Shown here piece by piece: positions 42,761-52,360 of a stretch of DNA of 64,000 nt. The position numbers and the translations under genes were made by a program. Each line of letters begins with the position of its first letter. Within the stretch, counting starts at the first letter, position 1. The notes under the pieces were generated by a model, which saw only the letters and a program-made list of their open reading frames with translations, ran no database searches and was not told where the DNA came from. Source of the DNA: Calamus simplicifolius (Eukaryota; Streptophyta; Magnoliopsida; Arecales; Arecaceae); the NCBI GenBank assembly GCA_900491605.1, contig UESW01001667.1, positions 1-64,000 of the forward strand, written 5' to 3'.

Positions 42761-43409
42761 TTTTGACTGTTCTATTTATTATCCATATCAGAACCTTCTA
42801 AATTTTATACCAGATTCTCTATTTACTATGTAAAAATAACTCTTCATATCATAACAATTTTTCTTAGAAATCAACTAATTTAGGATTTTTATTTTGCTCT
42901 TAAGTGATTAGCTAGATGCAATTATCTTAAATAATACTAGTTTTTGTATCTATACTTAAAACTGAAATGACTTATTGATTCAATTTTTTTTTATTAAATG
43001 AATTGTTGTAAATTGATCTGATTAAGTTTAGGTTAACTCTGAACACCGAAAAACTTTAAACTTAAATTTGATCCAAAATTTGAAACAAAAATAAAAAAAG
43101 GAATAAGTTGGTGCTAAGTTTAATATGGCCGAGCCGAGTTGGTCTACTTCTAAACCCCATTTAACTATTAAATAATAACAAAAATTTAAAATGCAATCGA
43201 TTAAATTTTTCATATTTTATAAATACAAGAAAAATATAAGCACATATAGTGTGTCATAAATTTTATTTTTTGGGGAATCTCTTAACCTTTGACCTTATGA
43301 AATTTTATTATTTATAAAATTTAATAGGCACAGCTAGCTGAGCTCGTTCACTTTTTTTTTATCTCCACCTCACACTAAATTTATCTAATCGCTATGCCCT
43401 AATCAAGTC
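42761..43409. other. AT-rich spacer, no gene recognised
   Basis: AT-rich DNA with short homopolymers between the Gypsy-2 LTR and the Gypsy-3 LTR. I see no domain, terminal repeat or RNA gene in it. Confidence 0.6.
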
Positions 43410-44546
43410 TGTTGCCGTCGGAATCCGTCCTCCGACTCGGGCGCGGTCGATCTTCAGGGAAGAGAGGAGGCGGACCTGCACAAGAAGTCCTCGCACGAGA
43501 GGCGTTGGGGGTGGCCCTCCGCGGAAGACCCTCCGACGCTCAAGTCAGTGGAGAAGAAATTAGCGATAACCAGATAATGGGAAGGTGGATCTCTCCGAGA
43601 GACCTCTCTGGGGATGGCCAATCGAGAGCTCTAGAGGGCAAGAGCACCAACGAGCCGTCGGAGAGAGCAGCGAGAGTGAGAGTGCACGTATGCGTAAGGA
43701 GATGCGTACCTGATGGAATCTGGGAGTGTCCACTTTATAGACTGTCACCTGGACTTGAGCGTCTTCTGAAAGGTTCAGAGGTTGTTAGGATACGGAGGTG
43801 GACAGAATCAGGCCGCTGTGGGGCCGTAGAATCCATATCCTGTTTGTTAGGTAATCGACGGCTGGGAGAGCACCTTGATGTCTCGAGATCTGGTCGAGTA
43901 GACCTGGGGCAGTTATGATAGGTTCTAGGACATGTTTCGACATGATTCCTTATCTAGGATGCCGTTATGGTGACCCTGGGCTCTCCTGTGTCAGGTTCCG
44001 TGGAGGTGGGTATTGAATTATGGATCATTTGACGTAGCCGGGCCATGGTGACTCAGGGGAAATGATCTACGGGAGCCCGGAAGGGCCAAGCTATGGAAGC
44101 CCGGAAGGAGCCGAGCTACGGAAGCCCGGAGGGAGCCGAGCTAGGGAAGCCCGGAAGGGCTGAGCTAGGGAAGCCCGGAGGGAGCCGAGCTAGGGAAGCC
44201 TGGAAGGGCCGAGCTAGGGAAGCCCGGAAGGAGCCGAGCTACGGAAGCCCGGAAGGGCCGAGCTAGGGAAGCCCGGAAGGAGCCGAGCTACGGAAGCCCG
44301 GAAGGGCCGAGCTACGGAAGCCCGGGAGGAGCCGAGCTACGGAAGCCCGGAGGGAGCCGAGCTAGGGAAGCCCGGAAGGGCCGAGCTATGGAAGCCCGGA
44401 GGGAGCCGAGCTAGGGAAGCCCGGAAGGGCCGAGCTAGGGAAGCCCGGAAGGAGCCGAGCTACGGAAGCCCGGAAAGGTGAAGGAGGAGGTCGGCCTCAG
44501 CCGCCTCGCACGGATATTAATGCAATGTCGATTTTACCCCCCAACA
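43410..44546 (-). repeat. Gypsy-3 3' LTR
   Basis: 1137 bp with ends TGTTG (plus-strand 43410) and CAACA (44546). On the minus strand it starts TGTTGGGGGGTAAAATCG directly after a purine-rich tract. The segment at about 43470-43550 resembles the primer-proximal part of the Gypsy-1 LTR. It contains a 24-25-bp minisatellite. Confidence 0.82.
44058..44478. repeat. 24-25-bp minisatellite in Gypsy-3 LTR
   Basis: About 17 copies of GGAAGCCCGGAAGGGCCGAGCTA, with a second variant GGAGGGAGCCGAGCTA; the two variants alternate in runs. Confidence 0.95.
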
Positions 44547-44564
44547 CATGTTCTCCACTCCCTA
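44547..44564 (-). promoter_or_regulatory. Gypsy-3 polypurine tract
   Basis: On the minus strand, TAGGGAGTGGAGAACATG abuts the LTR start TGTTGG. Mostly purine, in the expected plus-strand primer position. Confidence 0.65.
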
Positions 44565-44845
44565 GTTCGAAGCGTAGGTTCGGGCATAGGGAGTACAAGT
44601 TCAAATGGCGCGTCCCGGATGGGACGTCTTGGTTTAGGCAACTCGTGCAATGATGCCCTAATTAATGCGACAGGGCCATACTGCCTTCGGGGCTAAGGCT
44701 CCTCCGAGAGTGATGGTTGGGATTACGCCACGTCGTGAATCCCGATCGATCAGGCGTTTGTCGAGGCGATTCCGGATGCCTCGGGCGATACGCCCTATCT
44801 CCTCAAGGCGGCTTCCTTAGCGGGGAAGCAAAGCGACACCCGCAC

Positions 44846-44855
44846 TATATATATA
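44846..44855 (+). promoter_or_regulatory. TATA box of Gypsy-3 antisense unit 1
   Basis: TATATATATA on the plus strand, about 110 bases before the ATG at 44956. With the poly(A) signal at 46914 it frames a complete antisense transcription unit. Confidence 0.6.
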
Positions 44856-44955
44856 CATGCATGTTCGCATCATCCTCTCATCTTGTTTTTCGAAGAGTTT
44901 GGCCTCTCATCCTTCTCTACGCTCGTTGTTTCGCCTGGTGTTCTTCTCAATCGAG

Positions 44956-46877
44956 ATGGCGATGAGCCCCGACGATGTGGTTTCGGAGATTGCAGCTGAG
45001 GATTTGGGGAGGATCCACCAATGGTACGGCATGCCCTCAGATGTCGTTCTGCGGGTGCCGGAGCCCGAGGATAGGGTCTCGCGGGATTTGGAGTCCGGGG
45101 TCTTCATCTATGAGGATAGTTTGAAGGCAGGCTTTCGCTTTCCTCTCCATCCTTTGGTGAAGGAGATAATGACCCACTACAACATCTGCCCAGCGATGGT
45201 GGCCCCAAACAGTTGGCGGAGCATCATCGGATTCATCTCAATGTGCCACCAGATTCAAATCATTGCCACTCTCCCCCTTTTTCGCGCCTGCTACCATTTG
45301 ATTCCTGGGAGGAAATCAGAGTGGCCCTACATTGGACCCCGGAGATCTTTCAACGTCATTGTGGATAAGCCATCCTCCATCAAGGGGTGGAAGAGTCGGT
45401 TCGTTATCGCAGAGGGGAATATCGGTTCCGGCTTCCCTCGGAAATGAGAGAATTTTGTGAGGGATGCGGAGACGCATCCAGCTTTGTCGACGCAGGAGGA
45501 GAGGGACTTGGATGTCCTTCGCAATGGCCAGGTGTTTTCGGCCAACGACCTGCTATCGGAGGGAGCCCTCTTCGCAGCCGGGCTCAGCCCCCTGGACCCG
45601 CAAGGTGAATCCCTTCTTTTATCCCTTTCTTGCTGTATGTTTTTCTCGATGAATGTGTTTGGATCTAAGTATGCGTGTTCCATTCTGACAGCCAAAAGGT
45701 CGGCGTTGTCGAACCTCTCCAAGAGGAAGAGGGGAAAACGCCCAGGGGAGAGTAGTGGCGCGGACAGTGGCCGGCCCGAAAAAAGGGCTCACATCTCCGC
45801 AAGAAGCCCGCCGGGCGTCGGAGCAGTCACGACAGGAGCGCCAGGGGCGAAGGAGGATCCGGGGAGAACGGTTATGGCCCCCAGCCCTCTCGTGTTGGAG
45901 ATATCGGATAGCTCGGATGAGGCTCCGTTGGCTCGTCTGTCCGCGTCCCCCCTGAAAGAGGAACCAGCGATAGATGTGGGAGGGAAGCCGCCGACGAGAG
46001 GAAGAGTTTGACCAGGATGCTCGACGAGGTGGAGGAGCGACTGAAGCGCCACGACAGCGAAATTGCCCACTTGAGGGAGGGCGCTAAATGGCAACAAGGG
46101 GTGATAGCTCGGGTGAACAACGAGCTATCCCAAGCCCGGGAGGATGCTGAAGCCAAACAGTCGAGGATCAACAATCTGCAGGAGAGAGTCGAGCTGATCG
46201 GGGCCGACAGAACAAGAGCTAGGAGTGAGGCTGAGGAGTCGGCCAAGAGGTTGGCCAAACGAGAGGAGGAGGTATGATCTCACCCCCCCCCCCCCCCCCC
46301 CCCATTTTAGCTTTTTCTACTGGTTTCTTGTGATGCCGACCTACTTTGGCTTTTTCAGATGGCGAAGCTGGAGTTGGAGGTTTGGGCTCTTCAAGGCAAG
46401 CTTGTGTCTAGCCGCAACAAGAGCTCAGAATTCGAGACGCGGGCCGGCGAGTTCGAGGAGCAAAATATCATTCTGCGGGCCCAAGTCGCAGAGGCTGAGA
46501 AACAGGCTGCTGAGGCCAACATACAGCTCGCCATACTCAAGGGGAGGCATGATGCTATCGGTGTTGACGCCTTCCGACTTGGGCTGCAGGAATGCAAAGA
46601 GAAGATGTCCAGCGAACATCCAGAATGGGATCTCTCTTTTATGGACGCCGAAACTCCTGATGATGGTGAGTCCGAAGGAGAAGAAGAAGACGAATACGTT
46701 GACGTTTTCGATGCCGATCCTGGCGCCGTCCCCGGCCCCAGCGAAGCCGCAGTTTCTGAGGGGCGGTCTCAAACTGCCGTTGAAGGGGCGAAGGTGTTAG
46801 AGAGGGGCGAGCCTAGTCACACTTCCGCGGATGTAACCGAGGGCTCGACCAGAACCGATGTGGTTCCTGACCCTTAG
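44956..46877 (+). pseudogene. Antisense accessory gene of Gypsy-3 (Transposase_28-like domain, two introns)
   Basis: The start is ATG 44956 (MAMSPDDVV). Exon 1 (to 45604) holds the conserved domain: SGVFIYEDSLKAGFRFPLH, MVAPNSWRSIIGFISMCH and PSSIKGWKSRFVIAEG. It has one in-frame TGA at 45445-45447, probably a mutated Trp codon, since the frame then continues with ENFVRDAETHPALSTQEE. Intron 1 is 45605-45691 (GTGAAT...GACAG). Exon 2 is basic then Ser/Pro/acidic, with a frame break near 45995-46008 before a coiled coil (EEVEERLKRHDSEIAHLRE). Intron 2 is 46272-46358 (GTATGA...TTTCAG, with a C run). Exon 3 is coiled coil, then FRLGLQECKEK and an acidic tail, stop at 46875-46877. Same gene as in Gypsy-X; function unknown. 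Confidence 0.8.
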
Positions 46878-46913
46878 GGGCCACTCCTATATTCCATTTT
46901 TCAAGAGTCTCTT

Positions 46914-46919
46914 AATAAA
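46914..46919 (+). terminator. Poly(A) signal of antisense unit 1
   Basis: AATAAA, 37 bases after the stop codon at 46877 and followed by a T-rich stretch. Confidence 0.55.
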
Positions 46920-47159
46920 AGAATCTTCTATTTCCACTTAAGTGCTTTTCTTGCATGGCCTCGTTGTCGTCTAGCCTCGCCTCAATCATGAGCGACTTAT
47001 GGCTCGCTGATACTCTTAGGTTATCTTTATTTCGGGATTGAAGGAATGCATTGGCTTGGCCCAAAGCAGGGCGACAGCCTTGACCGGCGAACCGACAGGC
47101 GATCCGGTTCGGCTCATGTCTTAATTAAGGCTTAAGAAACAAAGCTGGATGGTTAAGAC

Positions 47160-47610
47160 CGATCGGCAAAGTAGGTCGGCTTGGTCCGACAATCAAGATA
47201 GGTTGGCCGGGGCCGACAAGCAAAAATAGGTCGGCCGGGACCGACGGACAAGATAGGTCGGCTGGGACCGACAAGCAAAATAGGTCGGCTGGGGCCGACG
47301 AGCAAAATAGGTCGGCTGGGGCCGACGGGTAAACATGGGTCGGCTGGGGCCGACGGGTAAACATGGGTCGGCTAGGGCCGACGGGTAAAAATGGGTCGGC
47401 TAGGGTTGACGGGCAAAATAGGTCGGCTGGGGCCGACAAGCGAAATAGGTCGGCTGGGGCCGACGGGCGAGATGGGTCAGCTAGGGCCGACGAACATAGA
47501 TAGGTCGGCTGGGGCCGATGCACAAAAATAGGTCGGCTGGGGCCGACGAGCAGAGATAGGTCAGCTGGGGCCGATGCGCAAAAATAGGTCGGCTGGGGCC
47601 GATGAGGAAA
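47160..47610. repeat. 27-bp hairpin minisatellite between antisense units 1 and 2
   Basis: About 16 copies of AGGTCGGCTGGGGCCGACGAGCAAAAT. Every unit carries GTCGGC-TGGG-GCCGAC, a 6-bp stem with a 4-base loop; some units have one-sided stem changes (for example GGTTGAC, GGTCAGC). Confidence 0.95.
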
Positions 47611-48044
47611 ATAGGTCTTCATGCTTTCTGCTATTCTGCCAACACCCTGCTATTTCGCAGGTGATTCGGTTTTTGTTTCACCAAAACTGATGATACGGCG
47701 CTCTGGGGAACATAAAGCTGCTCTGCGGCTTTCCGAAAGATGCTCTTTTCCCATGCATGTCATCTCATCGTGCTGCGTACGCGGCCGCTTACCATTGGAG
47801 GACGTTATTTTCGAAGGACGATATTCTGAGCCTGCCAATTTTCGAAGTGCTGGTGGGTGATCTTTGCATTTAATGACCGTGATCGGGATCAGGAGGAGAT
47901 CTCCGTATACGTCACAACCCAGGCGGTGGGCTTGGCACGCAGTAGGGCGCAGCGTCTATCCTGAGGGGCCACGTGGTGGCATGGGTCAGATGTTTGAATC
48001 TCGGGACTTTCAGCTCGGGTAGCTTTTCCCAGCTCATTTCTGCC

Positions 48045-48052
48045 TATAAAAA
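48045..48052 (+). promoter_or_regulatory. TATA box of Gypsy-3 antisense unit 2
   Basis: TATAAAAA in the context CTGCCTATAAAAAGGGG. An upstream CACGTGG (G-box-like, about 47970) is also present. It resembles the other antisense promoters. Confidence 0.5.
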
Positions 48053-48850
48053 GGGGAGAAAGGGGGTCATGTTTGGTTATCCCCAAAATTTCTTTTCCAT
48101 TAGAGCTTTTATCATGCTCGTTTCTTTGCTGCTGCGAGTAGGAGGACTGAGCTTTCCTCTTATAAGGTCCTTGCCACCGGATAGTTGGGGAGACGAAGGG
48201 GCCATTGAAGAATGGTTCACCCTTAGGGGATGAGTCCCGGAGATCATATGAGAGCGCACATAGGGGGCGCAGAGATCACATGGGGAGCGCACATATACTC
48301 TTCTCGTGTGACCTTTGTGGCCTGTTACGGGGGGCTTACGGTAGGAAGTGTATCAACACCCCCGTAGCACGCACAGACTCTCCCTCTTTCGCTGGCCTGG
48401 ATTCCCATCCCTTCTCTGAGGGGTATCCTTGCCACGGGGCGGAGAATATGGGAGCAACCAGGGTCTGATGGTCCCCGAGCCTCTCGGTCGGGCGGCGGCC
48501 TGCGATCCAGCACCCCCTCCTAGGGGAGCGGGCTGGTTCGTCCGAGTCCTCAGAATCAGCATCCACGGGCCGTGCCACCTTCTAAATCTCTTCATTTGGT
48601 GGGGGCCGTGGGGGTCAGCTTTATCAACCGTCCAGGCGGGCTGACCGTTTCGTGGTTTGCCTGATTTGTCGATCCGGACGTCGGAGCATCACAATTGCCA
48701 AGGTCTGCCTTGGAGCAGTTGCCCGAGCTTTGTACTTATCTTTATTTTATGCATTTCAATGCTCTTGTAATGTCTCTAAGGCATTTGTAACCGATCTCGA
48801 CTGGCAATAAGAGAGTTATGTTTTATTTTTCAATCTCTATATTTGCTGTC
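48053..48850 (+). other. Antisense unit 2 body, no clear protein
   Basis: Between the TATA box and an AATAAG-type signal (about 48806) only short frames exist. One of 40 codons (48114-48233, MLVSLLLRVGG) is the most 5' but has no recognisable domain. The stretch includes a small direct repeat (GAGAGCGCACATA / GGGAGCGCACATA, 48250-48296). It could be a decayed gene or a non-coding transcript. Confidence 0.35.
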
Positions 48851-49084
48851 ATTATTGTTTGTGGGGTACAAAGGCGTCCCGCTTGTCCTTAGATGAGGAT
48901 CCCACACTGTCCGAACTAATCGAGGTTCGCGAGCGATGGTTTTGGGACCGTCCGGAGAAATGTGCTCCCTACTTCGGTCCGAAGCTTGGGATTTTTGTGC
49001 CTCGCTCTTATCGGAGCTCGAATTATCGTGGTCGGTTTGGCCAAAGTTCAGGGAACCTGTGCTTTTTCCCGTAGTGGTTCAGGG

Positions 49085-49530
49085 AACTTGTTGCCCGGCC
49101 CAACCGAGGTTCGGAGATTTTGGCTTGGCCCTGCCAAGGTTCGGAGAAATTATCGCTCGGCCCAACCGAGATTCGGAGAACTTGTAGCTCGGCCCAGCCG
49201 AGGTTCGGAGAATTTTTACTTGGCCCTGCCAAGGTTCGGAGATTTTTTCACTTGGCCCTGCCAAGGTTCGGGGAAATTATCGCTCAGCCCAACCGAGATT
49301 CGGAGAACTTGTAGCTCGGCCCAGCCGAGGTTGGAGAATTTTTACTTGGCCCTGCCAAGGTTCGAAGAAATTGTAGCTCGGCCTAGCCGAGATTCGGAGA
49401 ACTTGTAGCTCGGCCCAGCCGAGGTTCGGAGAATTTTTAGCTCGGCCCAGCCGAGGTTCGGAGAATTTTTAGCTCGGCCCAGCCGAGGTTCGGAGATATT
49501 CGGCTTGGCCTTGCCAAGGTTCGGAGATTC
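49085..49530. repeat. Hairpin minisatellite between antisense units 2 and 3
   Basis: About 15 units of two kinds, CTTGGCCCTGCCAAGGTTCGGAG and CTCGGCCCAGCCGAGGTTCGGAG, joined by variable ATTTTTA/AACTTGTAG linkers. Both kinds form a 6-bp stem with a 3-base loop; the difference between them is a paired change (T-A to C-G). Confidence 0.93.
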
Positions 49531-49932
49531 GGGCTCAAGGGAGCGATTCCGTTGTCATTGTGGGCCATGGTGCTATGTCTATGCGGCGCTTGGTGATGGG
49601 CGCCAGGTCGGTACGAGCAGTATTGTCACGCTTTTTGCTTGGTGACGCTACTCTTCCCGAGGGGACAGGTCATTGGCCAGATGCCGGACTTCTTTCCTCT
49701 GTTCTTCCTGAAAAGGGAGCTTGGGGAAATGTCGTGTGCATTTATTACTGGGGGTGGCAGATCGAAGGTAGTCTGTTCGGGGGAATTTCCGATCAGTCAG
49801 TCCACACTTACCGATCTTACTCGGGATGGGGTGTGGTACCTCGGATTTTGCAGCCATTGAAATGACGACACGTGGCAAGCTCTTATGAGTCGGCGGCTAT
49901 GGCGCGACCGACTGAGATACCTGTCCAGCGAG

Positions 49933-49940
49933 TATAAATA
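49933..49940 (+). promoter_or_regulatory. TATA box of Gypsy-3 antisense unit 3
   Basis: TATAAATA, with the ATG of a 100-codon frame 58 bases downstream, giving a short leader typical of a plant class II promoter. ACACGTGG (G-box-like) lies at about 49868-49875. Confidence 0.6.
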
Positions 49941-49990
49941 TGACCAAGGGGTATCGGTCTCAGCCATCCCTCGGTTTAAGTTCTGAAACA

Positions 49991-50293
49991 ATGGCCTTTC
50001 CAGGACGATCATCTAGTGAGCTGCGCACCTCACTCAACGGCCTGCTTCACTCGGAGGGGAGGCGTACCTCTGTTACCGTCGACGGACTGGGCCTGGCGTC
50101 GGCCCTCGCGAGTAATCAGCAGCTTGTGAGGGTCGTGGAGGAGTATATGGATGTCACGACCAAGGAGGCGGAGGCCCTGCGCCGGGTGATAGACCGACAG
50201 AGGGAGGAGGTCGAATCGCTTCGCCAGCAGATGGCTGATCTCACCGAGCACCTGGAGGGTCTGCTGGCGCCCGGAAGCGACTTCGACCCCTAA
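49991..50293 (+). CDS. Small coiled-coil protein of Gypsy-3 antisense unit 3
   Basis: An intact 100-residue frame starts at MAFPGRSSSELRTSLNGLLH and stops at 50291-50293. Residues about 40-90 form a strong heptad pattern (LVRVVEEYMDV, ALRRVIDRQREEVESLRQQM, DLTEHLEGLL), predicted coiled coil. No enzyme motif, signal peptide or membrane segment. It sits on the strand opposite to pol, between two hairpin minisatellites, close to a good TATA box. Its lack of stops contrasts with the decayed pol beside it. It resembles the short coiled-coil proteins found next to Tat elements in plant annotations, but I cannot name a family. Confidence 0.62.
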   Translation: MAFPGRSSSELRTSLNGLLHSEGRRTSVTVDGLGLASALASNQQLVRVVEEYMDVTTKEAEALRRVIDRQREEVESLRQQMADLTEHLEGLLAPGSDFDP

Positions 50294-50739
50294 CTTAGGG
50301 CCTCGGCTATTTTTGTTTTGTGTTTCTGCTTTTTTTGCCTCTCTTTTCGTGTGCTCCCCTCCTTTGGATTAATACAAAGAGGCTATATTCAGATAATCTT
50401 TCTTTCTCAAAAGTCTTCTGCTTTTAAACATGTCATTTGCGTAATAGTTAGGGAGTCGGCGTGGTTCCACTGGTTCACACGTCGAAGTAGATGCTTTGAT
50501 CGATGGATTACAGGGGCGTTACCCAAAGATTTTTGTAGCAGAGGGGGCATTCCTTGGCTGCTCGGGGCTTTTGGCCGATTACGTGGGGCTTAATGGGCCC
50601 TCCTTTTTGTGTGTCAATGGTTTTTCGCTTAGTGTACTTCATTTTAAACCGGCGGAAATTTCGGGGGCTATTTGGAAGTCCTCGGCCTTAATCGGGGCCT
50701 ATGCACTTCGGCTTTCAGCCAGCGCCTTAACCTGAAGAA

Positions 50740-51140
50740 ATTTTTACTCAGTCTTGCTGAGGTTCGGAGAACGTTTTACTTGGCCCTACCAAGGTTCGGA
50801 GAATTTGTTGCCCGGCCCAGCCGATGTTCGGAGAATATTTTACTTGGCCCTGCCAAGGTTCGGAGAATTTGTTGCTCGGCCCAGCCGAGGTTCGAAGAAT
50901 ATTTTACTTGGCCCTGCCAAGGTTCGGAGAATCTGTTGCTCGGCCCAGCCGAGGTTCGGAGAATATTTTACTTGGCCCTGCCAAGGTTCGGAGAATTTGT
51001 TGGTCGGCCCAGCCGAGGTTCGGAGAATATTTTACTTGGCCCTGCCAAGGTTCAGAGAATTTATTGCTCGGCCTAGCCGAGGTTCAGAGAATATTTTACT
51101 TGGCCATGCCAAGGTTTGGAGAATTCCTGTCCAGATAAGG
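50740..51140. repeat. Dimeric hairpin minisatellite between antisense unit 3 and integrase
   Basis: An alternating array: a TACTTGGCCCTGCCAAGGTT type unit and a TTGCTCGGCCCAGCCGAGGTT type unit form a dimer of about 62-63 bases, repeated about six times. The stems are the same two as at 49085-49530. The order is regular here, so it is a higher-order repeat. Long open frames are repeat translations. Confidence 0.95.
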
Positions 51141-51285
51141 AACTCGGTCGTGCCGAGGATTGGTAAGCAGCATCTATTTCTTTTTGCAATTTTTGGTGAT
51201 GAAGTGTGTAATGATTTGCATTGAGGAAAACATGCCAATAGGAAGATATAATGAGGCATGAAAATAAATTTGGAGAGGACGTACC

Positions 51286-52360
51286 CTACTGATAATATTT
51301 TCGGAGATTGTTCGAATTCCACGTCCGGGGAATGGATTTCCCATCCAGATCTTGTAGCTTGTATGTTCCTGGTCCGATGATCTCCGCTACTTGGTACGGG
51401 CCCTCCCAGTTTGGCGCCAGCTTTCCTTGTTCCAGCGGTTTAGAAATATAGGCCTTTCGAAGGACAAGGTCGCCGGGTAGGAAGGTCTTCCCTTTGACTA
51501 TGGAAGCGTGGTAATGAGCCACCCTTTGTTGATAGGCAGTCGTTCTGATCCGGGCCTTCTCTCTGATTTCCTCTATTAGGTCGAGGTTGGTGCGGAGTTG
51601 TTCGTTGCTAGCTTCCTCTAAGTAACTTTCCACCCGCAATGATGGAGGCCGACTTCCACAGAGATAACGGCCTCTGTTCCGAAAGCCATTCGGAATGGGG
51701 TTTCGCCTGTCGGGATTCTTGGGGTTGTGCGGTAGGCCCATAAGACATGGTGTAGCTCATTCGCCCACCTGCCTTGGGATCTGGAGAGGTGAGCTTTGAT
51801 TCCTTGGAGGAGGGTTCTGTTGGTCACTTCGGCCGCTCCGTTGGCTTGTGGGTGCCCGATCGAAGTAAGGTGGTGACGAATTTCGTGCTCCTCACAGAAC
51901 TGGAAAAATTTGGAGTTGTCAAACTGCTTGCCGTTATCGGTGATTATGGTGTGCGGGAGGCCAAATCGATAGATGATGGACCTCTAGACAAAATCTCTGG
52001 CCCATGCTTCAGTAATTTGTGCAGCTGCTTCCGCTTCGATGCATTTGGTGAAGTAGTCGATGGCGACAAATAGGAATTTTCGCTGCCCCGTGGCAAGCGG
52101 GAATGGCCGAGGATGTCCATCCCCCATTTGGCAAAGGGCCAAGCAGAGGATACGGAAACTAGTTTGGCGGAAGGGAGCCTTTGGATGCTTGAATGCCTCT
52201 GGCAGGGGTCGCAGGCTCGGACTAGATCGTCCGTGTCTTTTCGCATGGTCGGCCAATAGTAGCCTTGTCGTACACTTTGTGGCATAGGGACCGGCTTCCC
52301 AGATGGTTGCCGCAAATCCCTTCATGTACCTCGCGTAGAGCATAGTCTGCTTCGGATGGG
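51286..52360 (-). pseudogene. pol: Gypsy-3 integrase
   Basis: The zinc H2C2 region lies at about 52200-52400 (LREVHEGICGNHLGSRSL, RACDPCQRHSS). The core runs from about 52160 down (WGMDILG, TKCIEAEAAAQIT, then HHLTSIGHPQANGAAEVTNR and LLQGIKAHL). The C-terminal domain is 51286-51741 (KGKTFLPGDLVLRKAY, LAPNWEGPYQVAEII). The frame changes at least four times (about 52250, 52080, 51990, 51650). The pol stop lies at about 51286. It would integrate the element DNA. Confidence 0.88.

Noticed and set aside
42100..42801. Long Gly/Pro/Arg-rich open frame (233 codons) over the Gypsy-2 minisatellite
   Set aside because: Pure translation of the 19-bp repeat, with equally long frames on the other strand and no start context or domain.
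46282..46304. Poly-C run as a structural or regulatory element
   Set aside because: It lies inside intron 2 of the antisense gene and is most simply a homopolymer expansion of the polypyrimidine stretch.
50672..51224. Overlapping long frames over the Gypsy-3 hairpin arrays, also 47125-47622 and 48936-49408
   Set aside because: Repeat translations in several frames at once; no unique domain.
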